64,000 nt of DNA from Ctenosaura bakeri (taxonomy: Eukaryota > Chordata > Lepidosauria > Squamata > Iguanidae): assembly GCA_948474755.1 (NCBI GenBank), contig CAOLHI010002533.1, forward strand, positions 1 to 64,000, read 5' to 3'. Made by a program: the position numbers and the translations under genes. Below, in pieces: positions 45,541 to 55,294 of this stretch (within the stretch, counting starts at the first letter, position 1; each line of letters opens with the position of its first letter). The notes below the pieces were generated by a model. That model searched no databases. It saw nothing but the letters and a program-made list of their open reading frames with translations, and was not told where the DNA came from.

Positions 45541-48500
45541 AAAAAACTTTAAAAAACATACCCAATAAGCCTGTCCACTTCCTTTCCTTAACTTTAGGCT
45601 GTGGAGAAAAAGGAGAAGCCTTTAGCAGCTTCTCGGAGGAAAAGATGCATGCTTTAAACATCTCAAAGAATGTTCAGTCCCAAGGAATGTACAGTCAAAA
45701 TTGCCTGCCTGATAGGTGGTAACACAAATCCTGTCCCCAGTTGGTCCCTTCCATGGTGAATACTGCAATGAGCTTTCCTTACTATGAAACATCTTCTGCA
45801 TCCAGTAATCCTCAGCAGAATCTTTTTTTTAACTATATCTGTCTTCTTGTCTATGCTTGAGCCTTTTGAATGAAACAGAGAATAGATTGAGCCTTAAGAC
45901 ATATAGTTTCCAGGTTTGGATGTACATGAAGCTAACAAGCCCTAGAAGTCTTGCACCAAAGTGCAAGGAAAAACAAAGGAAGAAAGGAAAGATTGATCAC
46001 ACAAATCCAATGCTTCTTCTTGTTCTGATAAGTCATGGTTCATTGGAATAATTTCCATGTTTGTGAAACAGTATTGTAATGTTGAAGATTAGGGAATAAG
46101 ATAGCAAGAACTAATAACTATCAAACAAGAAATGTCTATTTTTTTCCCACTGGCTATTGTCAGTTACATCTTAAAAGCTTGGGAAAATTACTTTATTGAA
46201 CTTTCATCTTAAAGTGGTAAGGATTAAGGAAACCAAATCCTCTTATTCCCAGCAGATGGAATTCTGGGAGCTGAACTCCAAAAGGAACCTTTCCCGAGCT
46301 CTCAGAACAGCAGGCAGGAAAGTGGCAGGAAAGAACGTAGTTTGCTTCTGGAAGGTTCCCAATGGGAATTGCTGCTGTCAAGCCCAGATACACAGGGACA
46401 TGCCTATTTGCAAATTGTCAAAATCTTTCCTTCAAGAGGCATATTTGCCTCTGAACAGCAGTTTTGCTGATGCATGCAAGTCCCTATGCCTGCAATTAAT
46501 GACAGGGTTTGTTTCATTTGGGTGAAATTTAAATTGCAAGCTATTTCATCACATTTTTCTATAGTATCAAAAATAAAGCTTGGAGGAGGAGGAGGAGATG
46601 TTTGGGACAGTTTTCTTTAACCTTAGATGAGATGGTATGAAAAAAATAATCAAGGTGGAATGCATTTGAACTGCTCTCTCTAAATCAATACATGCACAGT
46701 CTGTCTTTGCAATGATAAGGCAGGAAGATACAGTCTTTCCACTGAGGCTAAAAGCAGGAGAAGTCACAGGCTGAAGTATAATCAAAAATGATCTCCCAAC
46801 TTTTTTTTTTCTGGGATGAAACTTCAATCGATGATCTTGGAGCCTCAGATTATCTATCAAACTGAGAAAAGCTGTTGCAGGCAGCTAGGGCCACTAATCA
46901 AATATTGACAGATGAGATCTTCTGAGTGATAAAAATAGAATTAAGACCTGGAGTGATGGGAGTCATACTCTACCAGTTAAAGTCTGAGATAAAGCATCTG
47001 ATATAGTTGAAGCCCAGGCATCAACATGTTAAATTTCCTAACTATAATAATGCTTATTTAAAGCCAAAATTGGCATATTAGTTTAATCTGACCCAGTCAC
47101 CTTGTCTAAAACATAAATTACATACAAATGGATGATTGAATCAGGTTGTGTCGTATAAACCAAATGTCTTTTTTGTATTGTATGCTAATAGATCCATAAC
47201 ATTTGAAATCATAAATTGGCACTGAATAGAGTGTTTGCAAGCCAACATAAAATGAATGACACTTGGGCATGCAGTAGTCATTTTAACTTTGCTTCCAAAT
47301 TGGGAGAGGCTTCCAGAATTTGGCAACTGGTGGGCCCATGAAGCATTTGCTGTTCACAGATCTGGGTTATTTTGCGTGTTGCGGAAAAAACACCAAGGCA
47401 ATGTCCTTTTTCAGAAAGCTTTACAGAAGGAGGTGGTAGGTTAAGCAAAGCCAACATTTCTGAAAAGAAAATGAGACCATTTCTTTCTTTCCCCCATGTT
47501 CTTAAAACAGAAGGCTACTCTGCCAATTTTTATTTGAATATTCTCTGTCATCTTTTTTTTTTTTTCGTGGATATAATTTCCTTCGATACATATATGATGA
47601 CCCAGAATAATAGCAGGTGTGGGACAATTCCATTCAGAGAATGGAAAATGGTGATTGCCTGCTAAAACAGTTAGTAACATAAGCAACAACAATAGAATAG
47701 TAAGGAAAGAAGGAGAGAAGCCACACTAGTCCACTGCTACTGCTAAGAGGAGGAGGGTTTGACTCCTTAAAACTGTTAAAATAATTTCTCCTTCTCATGG
47801 AGAAATTCACTGAAATGATCCCTCCAATTTCTCTGTGCACAAATAAAGTGGAGAATTTACTGGAAGTCCATTTACATACCACACTGTTGGAAAGGAGCTT
47901 GAAGTATGTGGTTGGGGGATTGGTTGGGATGTGTGAAAAAAATGGGATATTGGAGTTGGGTTTCTTTTACTTTATGACACAAAAACACCTACCGGCTATG
48001 CATTGTTGTATTCTAAATACAGTTCTCCAGTCATGATAGGGCCAAGAATGCGGGGAGGGAGGGCTTCACTGGAGTGAAATTCCAGTGCACTGCATACTGA
48101 AAAGAAAAGGAAGAATGCAAAGGGCAATTGGATTGTTCTAATATTTGTACTACATGTTCTGTGGGTTTTTATTGTACCATAGATAAAGCCCTTCAGGGAC
48201 ATGCATTTCACCTTCTATATATTGACTATTGCCTGCCATGTGCACTTGGGAAAGAGAGATCTATAGACTGAAGTAAATAAAAGATGTGGCAGAGAAGAGA
48301 TTGAAAACAGGGAAGGGAAGATTTAACCTGCTCCTGTAAGATTGTGTTGTATGATGTGGAAGCATAGAAGAAGTAGAATCATGATGGTGATCTGCATGAT
48401 GGTAGAGGTGGGAAAGAGAGAGAAAAAAGAGAATAGATAGACATTAATTTTTTTCAGAGATTGTTAATACCTAACCAAGAAAGACATTTTATATCATTTT

Positions 48501-48689
48501 CTTCCCAGAATGTATTTGGTGTTGCATTCGTGTGAGTAGGTGTATTTCATTCCACACTTTATGTAGCTTTCATTTGTTTTTTCTAAATTTCCTAAACTAA
48601 TTCATGATATAAACAATAGTATTTTAAGCACTCTAAGGTGGGGATCATGTACCCTTGCAGTTGTTCTTGGATTGCAAGTCTCATCAGAG
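45541..48689. other. Long stretch without classified features
   Basis: Holds the 49-bp repeat at 46199-46247 and a MITE-arm scrap at 46249-46290 (ggaattctgggagctgaact). Otherwise AT-rich DNA, including a poly-T run near 47553. Frames up to 109 codons have no motif. Confidence 0.45.
46199..46247. repeat. 49-bp repeat, partner at 41008
   Basis: Matches 41008-41056 with a single difference. Confidence 0.85.
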
Positions 48690-49936
48690 GAGGACTGACC
48701 AATTGAGAGGTGGAGGCTGTAAATGCTTCTCTGACAGAGGCCTATGTTCCAATCTTTCTAAAAGAAGCACTTGTAAGACCTTTATTGAAAAACCCTTCAT
48801 TGCACCCCCACTCCCTAAGTAACTAACAGCCATCCTTTAATATCCCCTAAGTAACGTCCTAGAGTGAGTGGTGGCAACACAACTCCAGGTTTTCTTGAAT
48901 GAAATGGATTACTTTGACCCATTCCAATCTGGATTCAGGCCAGGTTATGGAACAGAAAAAGCCTTGGTCACCACGGTGGATGACCTACATTAGGAGTTGG
49001 ACAGGGGAATGAGTCCCCATTGGTCCTCCTGGATCTCTCAGAGGCATCTGATACCAATAACCATAGTTTTCTTCAAAGTTGGCTGGCTGTTATGAGACTT
49101 GGGGTCAGTGTTTTGTACTGGTTCTGGTCTTTCTTGGCTGAATATTTCAACATCCACATGAAGGCACTGGGAGGGTTCATCTAGAGCTTTGGAGCTGGGT
49201 GTCATCAGTATGCTGGTAATACCCAGTTTTATCTGTCCTTTGCAACTTATGCCAAGAAGGCTGTGGTAATATTGAATCATTGTCTGGATGCAGTAAAGGA
49301 CTCAGTGCAGGTAAATAGATTGAGGCTTAAGCCAGACAAAATGGAAGTACTGCTGGTTAGTAGAAAAAACAGCCTGGAATTGAGTTCACAGTTTGTTCTA
49401 GATGGGGTTGCTCTCCCTCTGAAATACCAGGTTGAAAGCTTTTAGACCTAATGCTGTTTGGAAAGCTGGAAAGAGCTTGTTGCAGTGGCCATGAACACTT
49501 TTGCCCAGCTTCAGCTGGTGCACCAGCTGCTCCTTTCTACAGGAAAGCAGATCTGACCACAGTTGTTCATGCTTTAATTTCATCTCAATGAGACTACTGT
49601 AATGTGCTCTATGTCAGGCTGCCCTTGAAAAGTGTTTGAAGGCTGCAACTCCTTCAAAATTCAGCAGCCAGACTGGTATCATGTGTATATTTTGGAGACC
49701 ATATAACACCAGTCTTGCAAGAACTTCCCTGGCTTCCAACTTGCTTCTGGACTCAATTTAAGATGCTGGTGTTGATCTGCAAAGCCTTAAATTACTTGGG
49801 ACTAAGATAATTTAAAGACTACCCCCTCCCATATGAACCTGCAGAAATTTGAGATTTTCAATGGAGGCATTGCTCTGTACCCCAACACTTCAAGAAGATA
49901 GGTTGGTGAGTACATGCAACAGGGCTTTCTCTGGAG

Positions 49937-49941
49937 CAGCA
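49937..49941. repeat. Target-site duplication, left copy (cagca)
   Basis: Five bases immediately before the 5' LTR, identical to 54987-54991. Five bp is the usual duplication length for Ty1/copia integrases. Confidence 0.93.
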
Positions 49942-50107
49942 TGTCAAGATATGTAATTGGTTAGTGTTACTTGATGCTGCGCTGCTTCTTCTGATCTTGC
50001 CCTTTAAGATTAAGGTGTAGAGTGAGATGAGGCTACTCAGCTGTATGTTAATTTTATGTGTTTGACTCAGGCACTTGTAGAGTAATAATGTCCAGCTGCG
50101 TAGAGTG

Positions 50108-50114
50108 TATATAA
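50108..50114 (+). promoter_or_regulatory. TATA box in the 5' LTR
   Basis: tatataa at LTR position 167. Transcription would be expected to start some 25-30 bp downstream, near 50138-50145, which would set the U3/R border. The matching copy in the 3' LTR is at 54699-54705. Confidence 0.75.
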
Positions 50115-50244
50115 GCAGTTTGGAGAAACTGCTCTTTCTCTCTCTTTCCTTGTGTCTCCTTACTGTGTTGGTTTGTATATTGCTCTGCTGTTTTACTGTT
50201 TGACTTTATCATGTTTTTGCTAAATGCCTTAACTTGTTATCTGC

Positions 50245-50250
50245 AATAAA
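50245..50250 (+). terminator. Polyadenylation signal in the 5' LTR
   Basis: aataaa 131 bp after the TATA box, followed by a T-rich stretch. In the 5' LTR it would be read through; the functional copy is at 54836-54841. Confidence 0.65.
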
Positions 50251-50395
50251 CCTTTTGTACTTTTTCTTTATTGCAGTTTGAAGTGGCTGTTTTTTCCTCT
50301 AGGCTGTAGTTTTATTGCCAGAGGTTTTTTGGAGGTCCTTGTTTGTTTAAACAAGTACCCCAGATATAAGGCTCACTATAGGCACGCAGCCAACA

Positions 50396-50414
50396 GGTTA
50401 TGGGCCCAGCACGC
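50396..50414 (+). promoter_or_regulatory. Primer-binding site for initiator-Met tRNA (internal)
   Basis: ggttatgggcccagcacgc lies directly against the LTR end. It is complementary, over 19 bases, to the anticodon-arm region of vertebrate initiator-Met tRNA, including the CAU anticodon, as I recall that tRNA. It does not match a tRNA 3' end and lacks the usual leading TGG. Drosophila copia uses the same half-tRNA priming, in which a cleaved tRNAi-Met provides the 3' hydroxyl. Confidence 0.88.
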
Positions 50415-50517
50415 TTCCGCTGCGCAGCCTAGATACCAGGAGAAGCCACTGTTTTTTGTGAGGCGTGTTTTTTGATTTTTGAGGTCCTGCTGGCTGGTGT
50501 GTTTTTCTTTTGTTATT

Positions 50518-53500
50518 ATGACTCACTCTGTATCAGGTAGCCTGCCTCTCACGAGGCTGAATGGCTCGAATTACCTGACCTGGGCTGTTAAGATGCAGTA
50601 TTTTCTTCAGGGAGAAGGTGTTTGGGGTGCCTTTACAGACCCTCTGGATCTCCCATCGAATGCAGCTGATGCAGCCAGGATTGTGAGTCGGGCCATGTCT
50701 CTTCTGTTTCTCTCGGTGGAGGATGACCAGCTTATGCATATCAGAGACCTGCAGTCCCCTCGTGAATGTTGGGTGGCCTTGAAAAATATTTATGTTTCTC
50801 AAACAGCAGCAGCTAAGTTTTCTCTTTGTTTCCGGCTTTATAATATGAAATTAATGCCTGGCAATACAGTACAACAACACCTTGCAGAAATGTCCAGCCT
50901 GTTTGCAGCTCTTCGTGAAAGAGGCAAGGTCCTAGATGAAGGAGACAAGGTGTTTTGTATTTTAAATTCTTTGGATTCCAGTTGGGAATTGTTGGTGTCA
51001 TCTCTCCAGTCAATTCCAGAACGGGACTTGACAGTGTCACTTGTAACAGCCAGGCTGCTGGAGGAGGAAGAGAAGAGAGCCAGGACGTCCATGCAGGCAG
51101 TTGCAGAAACAAACTCTGGGAGAGGAGCTTCACATGTTGCTTCTGAGAACAGGCAGGAGGGGTTGGTGAGAGCCCATGCCGTCCGGAGATGTTTTCGTTG
51201 TGGTTCAGTGTCTCACTTTAGACGTGACTGTCCATTGTTGAGACAAAGGGCTCAAGAAGCCAGAGGTGCTGGAGGTCGTGGGAGAGGTGTCAGAGGTCGC
51301 AGGAATCCATCTCGGGCTGCTGTAGCTACAGACTGCACCATTTCTAACAACTCTAAGAAGATAGACACCTCCGTTTGGCTTCTTGACAGAGGGTGTTCCC
51401 AGCATTTGGCCAACACTGAAAGTTTGTTTGACTCTTTAGCTCCTGCCAATGTTTCTACTGTTATTTTGGCAGATGGCACTACGGCTAAAGTGTGTGGTGT
51501 GGGTAATGTATATGTTTCTTCATTAGATATGTGCCTGGAGAATGTCCTGTTTGTACCTTCCCTTGATTTTTGTCTCCTCTCAGTGGGTGAGTTAACAGAA
51601 TTTGGTTTTGAGGTTATGTTTTCTGGGAGGCAAGGGAAAGTGCTTAAGAATGGGAATGTGTGTGCTGTGGCTACTCGAAGTGAAAAGCTGTATAAGCTCT
51701 TGCCACACCATAAAGTTTGTAATGTGTTTAGTAATGTTCCCACACATAATGAATGTATACACCTGTTACATCGTCGCTTGGGGCATGCAAGTTTTTCTGT
51801 TCTAAAGAAAGTAGCTGGTTGTTGTAAAGGTTGTTTTTTGAAACCATGCAATGTTTTCTTGGATTGTGCCATTTGTAAACAGACCAAATCTAAACAACTG
51901 CCGGCTCCCAGAAGTAGTTCACGTGTACCTACTGCTCCCTTTCAGTTGGTACATTGTGATGTAGTAGGTCCAATGAGTAAAAAGTCTCTGGGAGGTGCTC
52001 GGTTCTTCCTACTTTTAGTAGATGATTTTAGTAGATATACATTCTGCTATTTACTGGAAAGGAAGTCTGAGGTTTTTCAAATTCTTAAAGATTGGTCTGC
52101 TCTTGTTGAGCGACAGTTTGGGTATTCTGTAAAGAGGCTGCAATCAGATCGAGGCAGTGAATTCCTTTCTGGTAATGTGCAGCAATGGCTTCAGAGGAAA
52201 GGGATTGTGCATAGAACTACTGCTGCCTATGCTCCTTTCCAGAATGGAATTGCTGAGCGTACTGCTGGGGTCCTTCAGACACTAATGCATAGTCTGCTTG
52301 CAGATGCAGACCTTCCCCTGAGTTTTTGGGGAGAAGCAGTATTAACTGCATGCTATCTCCATAACAGGCTGTGGAGTTCAGTGGTGCAAGCCACTCCTTA
52401 TGAGTGCCTGTACGGAAAACAGCCCTATTTAGCCCATTTGAAAGTTTTTGGGAGTTTTGCATGGGTTCATATCCCAAAGAACCAACGTAAGAAAGGAGAG
52501 CCAAAAGCTCAACGTTTGAGGTTCGTGGGGTATGAAGACTTTTGCAAAGGGTATCGGTTCTTCAAAGGTGGCACCAGTTGTGTAATATCAAGGAATGCCA
52601 CGTTTGAGGAGCACGCAAATTGGGCACGTGTGCAGGCAGCTTCTGAGTTTCATCCTTCTGCTTCTGACTTGGTTTTTTCTCAGTCAGAACAGCCTTCAGC
52701 CTCTGCTACTGACTCCTCGTGTGTCAAAACTGAGGAGGAAGATTTTTCAGAGGGGAGGGCTGTAAGAGAAGTTGTAGAAGTGCAAACAGGGGAGGATGAA
52801 CGGAAATATACAAGAAAGAGAACTCGTAGTGTCGAGGAGATTAATGGGTCCATGCCTGAAAGTTTTAGTCCAAGAAGATCTGAAAGGAAAAATAAAGGGG
52901 TTCCCCCAAAAAGGTTTACTCCTGACACGTCTTTGTCAGTGTGTGCTTGTCTGGCAACATGCGAGCCTAACAGCTTCGCTGAGTTAATGCAAATGTCTCG
53001 CCAGAATGCACAGCCCTGGTGGAAGGCGATGCAGGAGGAAATGGACTCTATTGCCCAGCATAATGTATATTCCCTCTGTGAATTGCCCAAAGGTGTGACA
53101 CCCATAGATTGCAGGTGGGTGTACAAGGTTAAGACAACTAATGATGGACAGGTTAGACATAAGGCTCGCCTTGTGGCACGTGGATTTAAACAGGATGAGT
53201 TGTCATATGATGAGACCTTCAGCCCTACAGTAAGAATGCAATCTGTGAGGATAGCTCTGGCAATTGCTGCGCAAAAGAAAGCTCTAGTTACTCATTTTGA
53301 TATAGCTTCAGCTTACTTGAATGCAGAGTTGCAGGAGAACATCTTCATGACACAGCCTGATGGTTTTGTGGTGAAGGGAAAGGAACAGTATGTATGGCGC
53401 TTGAAACGCGCACTGTACGGACTGCGGCAGGCAGCTCGATGTTGGAATATTTGCCTAGATAACATACTGCAGAAGTACGGTTTCAAGCAAAGTATTGCTG

Positions 53501-54198
53501 ATCCTTGCACATATGTCCGGGGAAAAGGGGAGAGTTTAGAAATCCTTCTAGCATATGTAGATGATTTGTGTTACATCTGTAGCACACACCAACAGATACA
53601 GGCTTTTGAATGTGAATTAAGTAAAAATTTCCAAGTAAAAAATTTGGGTCCTGTACAAAATTATCTTGGTGTAGAAATCCAGAGAATTGAACAAGGTTTT
53701 TTGTTGTATCAGAAACAAAAAATTCTGGATTTATTACAAAGATGTAACATGAAGGATTGTAAGGCTGTAAAATCGCCAATGGTGACCGGATTTACAAAAA
53801 ATGTAGAAGGTGAACCATTCCCAGATAAGCAAAGGTACCAATCTGTACTTGGAAGTTTGTTGTACCTGGCAGAAACTTCCCGGCCTGATATAACATTAAG
53901 CGTTAACATTCTGGGTAGAGTAGGTGCAACACCCACACTCTATCACTGGCAAGGTATCAAACGAGTACTGAGATACCTAAAGGGTACTGTAGACCATTGT
54001 CTTTGGATAACACCGGATCATACATCTGAACTGACTTGTTATGCTGATAGTGATTTTGCTGAAGATATAACAGATCGCAAAAGCACATCAGGATATACAG
54101 TTAGGTTCAGTGGGGTTACAGTAGAGGACAAGAAAGCAAGGTTTTGTTGCTGTCTCCACAGCAGAAGCAGAATTTGCAAGTCTTTCTGCTCTCTGTAA
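50518..54198 (+). CDS. gag-pol: Copia gag-pol polyprotein, truncated by frameshift
   Basis: The first ATG in the long frame is at 50518; the frame is open further upstream only from a TTG. It gives 1,226 codons. An N-terminal copia-type Gag domain (residues about 8-200, 'LNGSNYLTWAVKMQYFL') is followed by a CCHC zinc knuckle at 225-238 (C-X2-C-X4-H-X4-C). The protease motif at about 286-296 reads D290-R-G, where the family has D-S/T-G. The pre-integrase zinc region is at about 420-465 (HRRLGHASF, CAICKQTKS). The integrase catalytic triad is D481, D544 and E580. Reverse transcriptase spans about 865-1100 with Y-V-D-D at 1013-1016. RNase H starts near 1185 with D1177-S-D nearby, and the frame is lost after about residue 1206. 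No slippery site is needed between gag and pol because they share one frame. Role: encodes the machinery for copying the element and inserting the cDNA. Confidence 0.95.
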   Translation: MTHSVSGSLPLTRLNGSNYLTWAVKMQYFLQGEGVWGAFTDPLDLPSNAADAARIVSRAMSLLFLSVEDDQLMHIRDLQSPRECWVALKNIYVSQTAAAKFSLCFRLYNMKLMPGNTVQQHLAEMSSLFAALRERGKVLDEGDKVFCILNSLDSSWELLVSSLQSIPERDLTVSLVTARLLEEEEKRARTSMQAVAETNSGRGASHVASENRQEGLVRAHAVRRCFRCGSVSHFRRDCPLLRQRAQEARGAGGRGRGVRGRRNPSRAAVATDCTISNNSKKIDTSVWLLDRGCSQHLANTESLFDSLAPANVSTVILADGTTAKVCGVGNVYVSSLDMCLENVLFVPSLDFCLLSVGELTEFGFEVMFSGRQGKVLKNGNVCAVATRSEKLYKLLPHHKVCNVFSNVPTHNECIHLLHRRLGHASFSVLKKVAGCCKGCFLKPCNVFLDCAICKQTKSKQLPAPRSSSRVPTAPFQLVHCDVVGPMSKKSLGGARFFLLLVDDFSRYTFCYLLERKSEVFQILKDWSALVERQFGYSVKRLQSDRGSEFLSGNVQQWLQRKGIVHRTTAAYAPFQNGIAERTAGVLQTLMHSLLADADLPLSFWGEAVLTACYLHNRLWSSVVQATPYECLYGKQPYLAHLKVFGSFAWVHIPKNQRKKGEPKAQRLRFVGYEDFCKGYRFFKGGTSCVISRNATFEEHANWARVQAASEFHPSASDLVFSQSEQPSASATDSSCVKTEEEDFSEGRAVREVVEVQTGEDERKYTRKRTRSVEEINGSMPESFSPRRSERKNKGVPPKRFTPDTSLSVCACLATCEPNSFAELMQMSRQNAQPWWKAMQEEMDSIAQHNVYSLCELPKGVTPIDCRWVYKVKTTNDGQVRHKARLVARGFKQDELSYDETFSPTVRMQSVRIALAIAAQKKALVTHFDIASAYLNAELQENIFMTQPDGFVVKGKEQYVWRLKRALYGLRQAARCWNICLDNILQKYGFKQSIADPCTYVRGKGESLEILLAYVDDLCYICSTHQQIQAFECELSKNFQVKNLGPVQNYLGVEIQRIEQGFLLYQKQKILDLLQRCNMKDCKAVKSPMVTGFTKNVEGEPFPDKQRYQSVLGSLLYLAETSRPDITLSVNILGRVGATPTLYHWQGIKRVLRYLKGTVDHCLWITPDHTSELTCYADSDFAEDITDRKSTSGYTVRFSGVTVEDKKARFCCCLHSRSRICKSFCSL

Positions 54199-54547
54199 GG
54201 AAATCATATGGTTTGTTCAGTTACTCAGAGATATGAATGTACCAGTGAGAGAACCAGTTCAGACTTTCTGTGATTCACAGGCGTGTATATATATGGCAAC
54301 AACAGATCAAATAAAAGCACGAACAAAACATGTACATATTCAATTTAAAAACGTTAGAGAGTGTGTACAGAGTGAAAAGATAATATTGTCCTATGTAACT
54401 TCTGAGGAAAACATAGCAGATTTGTTTACCAAACCTCTCTCAGTTGTAATACACAACCAAATGCTCAATAGAATAGGACTGATGGGTCCTGTAGTGGTAA
54501 AAGAGGAAGCAGCTACTCATCAAGTAGGGGAGTGTCAAGATATGTAA
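54137..54547 (+). pseudogene. Out-of-frame C-terminal part of copia RNase H
   Basis: From about 54137 the RNase H homology moves from frame 1 to frame 2, consistent with one extra base near 54130-54145. Here the second part shows 'VSTAEAEFASLSALCKEII', then 'FCDSQACIYMA' (the RNase H aspartate), then 'KHVHIQFKNVRECV' and 'ADLFTKPL', a hallmark of copia pol C-termini. The stop (54545-54547) lies just inside the 3' LTR. An in-frame ATG at 54233 exists but is unlikely to be used. Confidence 0.9.
54522..54532 (+). promoter_or_regulatory. Polypurine tract of the copia element
   Basis: aagtaggggag directly precedes the 3' LTR. It is short and interrupted by one T, but it is in the required place for plus-strand priming. 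Confidence 0.75.
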
Positions 54548-54986
54548 TTGGTTAGTGTTACTTGATGCTGCGCTGCTTCTTCTGATCTTGCCCTTTAAGA
54601 TTAAGGTGTAGAGTGAGATGAGGCTACTCAGCTGTATGTTAATTTTATGTGTTTGACTCAGGCACTTGTAGAGTAATAATGTCCAGCTGCGTAGAGTGTA
54701 TATAAGCAGTTTGGAGAAACTGCTCTTTCTCTCTCTTTCCTTGTGTCTCCTTGCTGTGTTGGTTTGTATATTGCTCTGCTGTTTTACTGTTTGACTTTAT
54801 CATGTTTTTGCTAAATGCCTTAACTTGTTATCTGCAATAAACCTTTTGTACTTTTTCTTTATTGCAGTTTGAAGTGGCTGTTTTTTCCTCTAGGCTGTAG
54901 TTTTATTGCCAGAGGTTTTTTGGAGGTCCTTGTTTGTTTAAACAAGTACCCCAGATATAAGGCTCGCTATAGGCACGCAGCTGACA
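54533..54986 (+). repeat. 3' LTR (454 bp) of the copia element
   Basis: Begins tgtcaagatatg and ends ctgaca. Same length as the 5' LTR with four substitutions at 54753, 54966, 54982 and 54983. It carries the TATA box at 54699-54705 and aataaa at 54836-54841. Confidence 0.96.
54836..54841 (+). terminator. Polyadenylation signal in the 3' LTR
   Basis: aataaa followed by a T-rich stretch; would end the genomic transcript in the 3' R region. Confidence 0.7.
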
Positions 54987-54991
54987 CAGCA
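54987..54991. repeat. Target-site duplication, right copy (cagca)
   Basis: Identical to 49937-49941. Confidence 0.93.
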
Positions 54992-55294
54992 TCCCAACTG
55001 TGGAACTCCCCACACAAGGAAGTTAGTCTGGCCTCATTTCTTTTAAGCTTCCAGCAGGCAACCAATACAGTGCTGATCCACATGGCATTCAGTGCTTGAA
55101 ATTGTTCTTTTAATTGCTTCAAAACTGGATTTGAGAATTGTTTTTAGATTGATTTCAGGAATTTTTAAAAAGAATTTTAATGTGTTTTAAAACATTTTTA
55201 TCTTTGTATTGTTTTAATTGGTTTTTATTTGTTCATTGCCTCAGAAATTCTTGTGGGCTAGAAGGCAAATGAATGAATGAATGAATGAACGAAC

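Larger units (their letters stand above)
49942..50395 (+). repeat. 5' LTR (454 bp) of the copia element
   Basis: Begins tgtcaagatatg and ends ccaaca, giving the standard TG...CA. It contains a TATA box and a polyadenylation signal, so it should hold promoter and R region. It differs from the 3' LTR at 50162, 50375, 50391 and 50392 only. Confidence 0.96.
49942..54986 (+). mobile_element. Ty1/copia LTR retrotransposon, nearly complete
   Basis: A 5,045-bp element with all structural parts: 5' LTR, primer-binding site, one long gag-pol frame, polypurine tract and 3' LTR, flanked by cagca. Domain order, with integrase before reverse transcriptase, is diagnostic of Ty1/copia. Four LTR differences in 454 positions imply a recent insertion compared with the decayed L2 it sits in. 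Two lesions (protease motif, RNase H frame) suggest this copy cannot move on its own. Copia elements are uncommon in vertebrates compared with plants and insects. I cannot assign the clade by eye. Confidence 0.96.
48690..55294 (+). mobile_element. L2-like LINE relic hosting the copia element
   Basis: The left part (48690-49941) decodes, with stops and shifts, to L2 reverse-transcriptase. It shows 'FDPFQSGFRPGYGTEKALVT', then 'CLDAVKDSVQVNRLRLKPDK' followed by 'MEVLLV', then a region with 'LLLDSI' near 49750. The right part (54992-55294) resumes with 'catcccaactgtggaactcc' and ends in the 3' tail 'gaatgaatgaatgaatgaac', typical of L2. The reading resumes exactly across the copia insertion, minus one copy of cagca. 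Many in-frame stops: inactive. Confidence 0.85.

Noticed and set aside
50278..50475. 65-codon frame upstream of gag-pol as a leader protein
   Set aside because: It starts inside the LTR, crosses the primer-binding site and has an identical LTR-derived beginning at 54869; there is no homology.
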